From contig DATIFN010000039.1 in NCBI GenBank assembly GCA_035455245.1, positions 1 through 8,401 of the forward strand: a DNA stretch of 8,401 nucleotides, read 5' to 3'. Shown here one piece after another: positions 5,025-8,401 of the stretch; within the stretch, counting starts at the first letter, position 1; each line of letters starts with the position of its first letter. Under the pieces are notes generated by a model. It searched no databases and was not told the origin of the DNA. It saw only the letters and a list, made by a program, of their open reading frames with translations. This DNA comes from UBA8516 sp035455245. Lineage in GTDB: Archaea > Thermoproteota > Nitrososphaeria > Nitrososphaerales > Nitrosopumilaceae. The position numbers and the translations under genes were made by a program.

Positions 5025-5708
5025 GTGAAACATAACCATTTAGCTTTAGGGTTAATTTTAGCTTCTGTTGTTTTTATTCTAGGCATAGTACTGTTTGTAC
5101 CAAATCCAATTGCAAATGCTATGGATGGAACAAATACTAGCCACAAGTATTATTTTGATGAAGATACTGGCACCTACAAAGTAAAGGCAGGTGGAGGCAG
5201 TGACAGGATTTTGGTTTCAAAATACTATCCAACTAATTTGGAAATTAATGTAGGTGATACTGTAATGTGGTACAATCCAACCAAGGTTCCAGAACCGCAT
5301 ACTGTCACTTTTGTCAAAAACCCTGCTGCCAATCCACCCTTGTTGGGCCCTTATGCAATTTCAAATTCAAGCCAACTCATTCCATTACCACCAGGATCAA
5401 ATAGCGAACCATTGCTGGTTCCATCTCAAGATGGCAAAGGAAGTGTTGTACTTGCAGTGAACGCAAGAGTGTACTATCCTGTTATTATCGATTCAGAGGG
5501 AAAAGAGACCACTCTTGCACCAAATGCAACCTATTCGATGGATGGCACAGAACAATATGTTAACTCGGGTTACTTGTTGCCACAAGGACAAAGTAAAGAG
5601 ATGCCTGGTTCTTCAGAACAGTTTACTGTCAAGTTTGAAAAATCTGGATCTTATTCCTATTCTTGCATGTTTCATCCATGGATGGCAGGAACTATAACTG
5701 TAAAATAA
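5025..5708 (+). CDS. Exported plastocyanin/amicyanin-like blue copper protein
   Basis: Small copper electron carrier predicted to act outside the cytoplasmic membrane; in ammonia-oxidising archaea such proteins are thought to replace c-type cytochromes in respiration. A hydrophobic leader (6-26) ends at PIANA-MDG, a signal-peptidase-like AxA site after Ala32; it might instead stay as an anchor. The cupredoxin fold starts near residue 60 with NLEINVGDTVMWYNP (71-85). Likely type 1 copper ligands are His92 (PHTVTF) and the C-terminal CMFHPWM, giving Cys214, His217 and Met220. The Cys-x2-His-x2-Met spacing with Pro after His is that of amicyanin. About 120 residues separate His92 from Cys214, far more than in plastocyanin or amicyanin, because of a Pro/Ser-rich insertion (about 100-195). 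The GTG start is supported by TATA spacing; the next in-frame ATG (Met33) would lose the leader. It is convergent with the regulator gene downstream. Its redox partner is unknown. Confidence 0.92.
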   Translation: MKHNHLALGLILASVVFILGIVLFVPNPIANAMDGTNTSHKYYFDEDTGTYKVKAGGGSDRILVSKYYPTNLEINVGDTVMWYNPTKVPEPHTVTFVKNPAANPPLLGPYAISNSSQLIPLPPGSNSEPLLVPSQDGKGSVVLAVNARVYYPVIIDSEGKETTLAPNATYSMDGTEQYVNSGYLLPQGQSKEMPGSSEQFTVKFEKSGSYSYSCMFHPWMAGTITVK

Positions 5709-5710
5709 TC

Positions 5711-5717
5711 AAAAAAA
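5711..5717 (-). terminator. Possible oligo-T terminator for the regulator gene
   Basis: Seven A residues on the plus strand give a T7 tract on the minus strand about 100 nt past the stop of the regulator gene (5817). It is the first long T-run encountered in that direction. The distance makes the assignment weak. Confidence 0.25.
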
Positions 5718-5816
5718 TAGAAACCCATCATCCTTTCAGAGTTATCATGGTGACAGATCCAAAAACCGTGTTTCACTTAAAGTCGATTATTCTCTAGAGT
5801 TTTAGAATTTAATCTG

Positions 5817-6452
5817 CTATTGTTTATCAATTGTTTTGTTCGTTAAAGATTGTAACAGTAAGATTATTTGGCTAACATTCAAAGCTGCCTTACTTAACAT
5901 AATTTTGATTGCAATTTTATTATTTAAAATACCGCATTTCAGATCCTTAAATACTCCGACATATTTTTTGAGCTCTCTTGCATCTGGTGTGAATATTGAA
6001 CCATACTCAATTAGCATACCATCTCTAATCAACTGATGAATTTTTTTATAAGCCAAGTTCTCCTGCACGCCAGAGAGTTCAACAATCTTTGCAATAATGT
6101 GCGGCTTATCAGCAGAGATAGCCAAAATTTTATTTTTGTCCCGGTCTCCAAAAGTATTTAAAATTGTCAAGATAAGTGACTTGCTCTGAAGCAACAACCA
6201 TTCTTTTTGCATGTCTTTTGATATTGCCAAATCCACTGCATTTTCAAGAATTGCTCTTTCAAGTAAAAGATGGCTTGGACCAAAAATTTTTCGTAAAATA
6301 GAGTCAAGTTTGTAAGTGTTTTTGCTGCATTCTATTAAAGAAAAATGATACTTTTCAAATATCAGATTCTCTATTTTTTGTATATTTATTTTTGTTAAAT
6401 CACATGTTTTTGTTTCTGAGGATTCTACAAATTCTTTCTCAACTATATACAT
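5817..6452 (-). CDS. Winged-helix transcriptional regulator with N-terminal archaeal sensor-type domain
   Basis: Probable cytosolic DNA-binding regulator of 211 residues. Residues 22-75 match the pattern I associate with the Nitrosopumilus output-type domain (NitrOD5-like): a helix IENLIFEKYHFSL, then LDSILRKIFGPSHLLLERAI, where I(F)G-P followed by LLER is characteristic. A linker helix (80-101) follows. Residues about 103-170 form a winged helix: DKNKILAISADKPHII, a recognition-type helix ENLAYKKIHQLIRDGMLIEY, and a wing ending in KKYVGVFKDLKCGI, the layout of ArsR-like regulators in these archaea. The tail (175-211) is helical. The ATG at 6452 has a TATA box (TTTAAATA) 27 nt upstream. Targets and signal are unknown. 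It ends 108 bp from the convergent copper protein gene, so the two do not share a promoter. The domain name is from memory of the pattern; the winged helix is firmer. Confidence 0.8.
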   Translation of the reverse strand: MYIVEKEFVESSETKTCDLTKINIQKIENLIFEKYHFSLIECSKNTYKLDSILRKIFGPSHLLLERAILENAVDLAISKDMQKEWLLLQSKSLILTILNTFGDRDKNKILAISADKPHIIAKIVELSGVQENLAYKKIHQLIRDGMLIEYGSIFTPDARELKKYVGVFKDLKCGILNNKIAIKIMLSKAALNVSQIILLLQSLTNKTIDKQ

Positions 6453-6686
6453 GTGTAATTACCATGTCTGGAATTTATTTAAATCCCATCTTCCAAATTT
6501 AGAAATAACGTAAATCTAAAAAATCACTAAAAGACATAATTCAGGTGCTATAGATTTTAAATTATTGTAAAATATTCAAGATAAAAATTGTTCTATTGTC
6601 ATAATAAAAAAGAATACCACTTTCCATCTTGTAATTTCAGAACTTATTTTACCTGTCACGAATACAATCTGATTTATATTGAAAAT
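6453..6686. other. AT-rich intergenic stretch without a recognisable gene
   Basis: Between two minus-strand genes. The end nearest 6452 carries the regulator's promoter. In the rest I see no tRNA, no ORF with coding character, no repeat and no strong palindrome. A small RNA cannot be excluded by eye. Confidence 0.5.
6476..6483 (-). promoter_or_regulatory. TATA box of the regulator gene
   Basis: Minus-strand TTTAAATA is centred 27 nt before the ATG at 6452, giving a leaderless transcript. An out-of-frame ATG at 6465 lies between box and start and is not used in this model. Confidence 0.55.
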
Positions 6687-6971
6687 TTAATTGGGAGGTC
6701 TTGATTCAGATAGTTTTTCAGTCATGACTGTTACTGCATTATTGATTCTATCAAACTGCTCGGTTATTTTTTTGTCTACACGTCCTTTAGCTCCATTTTT
6801 AATAATTTCTAATCCTATCTTAATCTCTGAAAGATATTCAAGCAACTCAAGTGATTCATACATTACAGGTCTTACGTATTCTGTAGTATCAAGTGGCTCA
6901 TATTCTAAGGGAGATTTATCATTTAGATTTACTAATGCATCTAACAAATCTGATTTTTCTTGTATTTGCAT
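6687..6971 (-). CDS. Small acidic helical protein (94 aa)
   Basis: Unrecognised cytosolic protein. Residues 1-18 are a polar helix (EKSDLLDALVNL), 19-35 an acidic Pro/Tyr-containing link (SPLEYEPLDTTEYVRP), and 36-88 two amphipathic helices (YESLELLEYLSEIKIGLEII; ITEQFDRINNAVTVMTEKL) joined by a basic turn KNGAKGRVDKK. This looks like a small helical hairpin that could dimerise. It has no Cys or membrane segment. The opposite-strand frame over the same bases is Ser/Ile-rich and lacks order, so the minus strand is chosen. The ATG at 6971 has a TATA-like TTTAATAG about 26 nt upstream. It is divergent from the RidA-family gene across 108 bp. In size and style it resembles the 80-aa protein at 4590, though I see no clear sequence match. 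Function unknown. Confidence 0.75.
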   Translation of the reverse strand: MQIQEKSDLLDALVNLNDKSPLEYEPLDTTEYVRPVMYESLELLEYLSEIKIGLEIIKNGAKGRVDKKITEQFDRINNAVTVMTEKLSESRPPN

Positions 6972-6992
6972 CTAGACCATTTTCTTAAATTA

Positions 6993-7000
6993 ACTATTAA
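6993..7000 (-). promoter_or_regulatory. TATA-like box of the 94-aa helical protein gene
   Basis: Minus-strand TTTAATAG is centred about 26 nt before the ATG at 6971, consistent with a leaderless start. It is moderate in quality because the surrounding sequence is A/T-rich. Confidence 0.4.
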
Positions 7001-7079
7001 AATATCGTCTGCCAAGATTGGAAATCATCTATTTTTTGTTTCAAGATAAAGTTAAAGGACATTATTATGAAACCAAATT

Positions 7080-7541
7080 ATGATTGATGAAAAGCTGGAT
7101 AAACTTGGAATTACGCTTCCAACTCCTCCAAAACCAGTGGCTTCATACATTCCAGTAGTGAAAACAGGAAATCTCATTTTTGTTTCAGGTCAAATTCCAA
7201 TAATTGATGGCAAGGTTGCGTACTGCGGTAAAGTAACAAAGGATTTGTCAATCGAAGATGCCCAAAGGGCAGCAAGGTTGTGCGTTATCAACGCACTTGC
7301 ACAACTAAAATCTGAATTACAAAATTTAGATAAAATTTCAAAAATAGTCCGTCTGTCTGGTTTTGTAAATTCCCCTCCCGATTTTATCGAGCAACCAAAG
7401 GTTATCAATGGAGCTTCTGATTTGCTTTATGACATTTTTGAAAAGAAAGGTCAACATACAAGAATTGCAGTTGGAGTATCTAGTCTTCCCCTAAATTCAG
7501 CAGTGGAAATTGATCTAATAGCTGAGTTCAATACGGATTGA
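7080..7541 (+). CDS. RidA (YjgF/YER057c/UK114) family protein
   Basis: Soluble trimeric protein of the Rid superfamily. The best-known members hydrolyse reactive enamine/imine intermediates from PLP enzymes such as threonine dehydratase, releasing 2-oxoacids and ammonia. The N-terminus (LGITLPTPPKPVASYIPVVKTG with NLIFVSGQIP at 31-40) is typical of the longer subgroup of about 150 residues. The 60-80 helix (EDAQRAARLCVINALAQLKS) and GFVNSPPDFIEQP (94-106) also fit. Arg128 in HTRIAVGVSSLP aligns with the catalytic arginine of E. coli RidA (Arg105), and VEIDLIAEF (142-150) is the conserved final strand, including Glu143. Whether this subgroup has the deaminase activity is less certain than family membership. 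The ATG at 7080 has a weak TATA-like AAGTTAAAG centred near 7054. It converges on endonuclease IV with a 42-bp gap. Confidence 0.93.
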   Translation: MIDEKLDKLGITLPTPPKPVASYIPVVKTGNLIFVSGQIPIIDGKVAYCGKVTKDLSIEDAQRAARLCVINALAQLKSELQNLDKISKIVRLSGFVNSPPDFIEQPKVINGASDLLYDIFEKKGQHTRIAVGVSSLPLNSAVEIDLIAEFNTD

Positions 7542-7580
7542 GAGAAGCAAAAAGCATTTCAGATATAATCATAAAAGAGC

Positions 7581-7585
7581 TTTTT
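7581..7585 (+). terminator. Short T-run after the RidA-family gene
   Basis: TTTTT lies 40 nt after the RidA stop, overlapping the end of the convergent endonuclease IV gene. It is the first T-run in the plus direction and a weak terminator candidate. Confidence 0.25.
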
Positions 7586-8401
7586 ATCGAGCCAGTTCTT
7601 TTACTTTTTTGAGGTTTCCAACATCGTCTCGTCTTTCATCAATTGGGGTTTCCAAAATGATTGGAATTTTTTTTGCGTTAGCAAATTTTATGAATTTACT
7701 AAGACCAACATCTCCAATCTGACCCATTCCCAAGTGCTCGTGTCGATCTGCTTTACATCCTAGTTCTCCTTTTGAATCATTCAAATGTAGTATCTTGATG
7801 TGCTCAAGGCCTACAGATTCATCAAATTTTTTCAAGGTAAGTGAAACCGTCTTTTCTGTTCGTACATCATATCCTGCAGCAAACGCGTGACAAGTGTCAA
7901 AACAAATCCCGAATCGATTTTTGGGTGTTATTTGAGAGAAAATCGACGCAATCTGCTCAAACTCAGAACCCACACTATTTTTAAATCCTATATTATTTTC
8001 AAGAAGAAAGATAACATCACTTGGCGTTTCTTTGGCAGCTCTTGTAAAAGCCTTGACAATAGTTTCTATTCCTTTTTCTTGGCCTATCCCTTTGTGGCTG
8101 CCAAGATGCGCTACAAGATGTGGGATTCCAAGCTTGCTGCACCTTTTTGCTTCTTCAATTAGAGAGTGCAAAGATTTCATAAAGGGAGTTGCCTCAGGTG
8201 AAGAAAAGTTTGGCAGGTAAGGCATGTGGGCAGCGGTTGCAATTCTATCGATCTTGCTTAGCTCCAATCTCTTTTTGAAATTTATTATATCTTTTTTTAA
8301 GAGTGGTTTTGCTGTCCAACCTCGTGGATTTCTTGTAAAAACCTGAAAAGCACTGCAGTCCATTGCTACAGCATTATCAATTGATCCATCCAAACCATCT
8401 G
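7584..8401 (-). CDS. nfo: Endonuclease IV, AP endonuclease (N-terminus outside window)
   Basis: Base-excision repair enzyme that cuts DNA 5' of abasic sites and clears blocked 3' ends, using a trinuclear zinc centre in a TIM barrel. The frame continues past the window edge (..DGLDGSIDNAVAMDCSAFQVF), so roughly the first 10-20 residues are missing and the TTG at 8393 is not the start. Counting from that TTG codon, all nine metal ligands of the family are visible: His56 (HMPYLPN), His96 (VAHLGSH), Glu132 (LLENN), Asp166 and His169 (FDTCHA), His203 (LHLNDSK), Asp216 and His218 (DRHEHLG) and Glu248 (ILETP). FTRNPRGW (19-26) is the usual N-terminal signature. The protein ends in KKVKELAR. No defect is apparent, so it should be active. 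It converges on the RidA-family gene. Confidence 0.96.
   Translation of the reverse strand, partial: DGLDGSIDNAVAMDCSAFQVFTRNPRGWTAKPLLKKDIINFKKRLELSKIDRIATAAHMPYLPNFSSPEATPFMKSLHSLIEEAKRCSKLGIPHLVAHLGSHKGIGQEKGIETIVKAFTRAAKETPSDVIFLLENNIGFKNSVGSEFEQIASIFSQITPKNRFGICFDTCHAFAAGYDVRTEKTVSLTLKKFDESVGLEHIKILHLNDSKGELGCKADRHEHLGMGQIGDVGLSKFIKFANAKKIPIILETPIDERRDDVGNLKKVKELAR

Noticed and set aside
4937..5146. Minus-strand frame across the copper protein start
   Set aside because: Antisense to the copper protein leader and its promoter; hydrophobicity is the mirror of the signal peptide.
6691..6975. Plus-strand frame opposite the 94-aa protein
   Set aside because: Ser/Ile-rich with no order; the minus-strand reading has acidic amphipathic helices and a TATA-like box at leaderless spacing.
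7887..8220. Plus-strand frames inside endonuclease IV
   Set aside because: Antisense to a gene with all nine metal ligands in order; clear shadows.

Overview
The window looks like chromosomal DNA from an ammonia-oxidising archaeon of the Nitrosopumilus type (Thaumarchaeota/Nitrososphaerota). This is inferred from AT-rich sequence, TATA boxes about 25-28 nt upstream of start codons with no Shine-Dalgarno sequence (leaderless archaeal transcripts), a membrane-exported small blue copper protein, a tiny Cys/His-rich protein, and a winged-helix regulator with an N-terminal domain typical of this lineage. I see no rRNA, tRNA, CRISPR array, insertion sequence or integrase.

Layout. Positions 1-1176 (+) hold the C-terminal majority of a CPA2-type cation:proton antiporter whose start lies before the window. 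It converges on a minus-strand gene (1196-1954) for a secreted, Lys/Glu-rich helical protein built on an 11-residue repeat. Upstream of that gene lie two perfect palindromes (1983-2000, 2026-2041) and a possible 38-codon minus-strand gene (2111-2227). Next on the plus strand are an unrecognised helical cytosolic protein (2239-3159, TTG start) and an unrecognised exported or membrane-anchored protein (3245-3883) with a strong TATA box.

A 50-codon gene at 4041-4193 encodes a probable metal-binding protein. Its 3' end overlaps that of a small one-helix membrane protein on the minus strand (4185-4433). A small helical protein (4590-4832, minus) is divergent from a GTG-started plastocyanin/amicyanin-like copper protein (5025-5708, plus). 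The copper gene converges on a winged-helix regulator (5817-6452, minus), followed by another small helical protein (6687-6971, minus).

The window ends with two conserved housekeeping genes in convergent orientation: a RidA/YjgF-family protein (7080-7541, plus) and endonuclease IV (7584-8401, minus, N-terminus outside the window), which has all nine metal ligands.

Nearly every gene has its own promoter and many neighbours are convergent or divergent, so there is no clear multigene operon. The themes are cell-envelope and ion functions (antiporter, exported coiled-coil protein, exported orphan, copper protein), small lineage-type proteins, and DNA/metabolite repair. I did not find a convincing complete new multi-gene system. 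The most unusual items are the hendecad-repeat exported protein with its palindromic upstream region and the 50-residue Cys/His protein.
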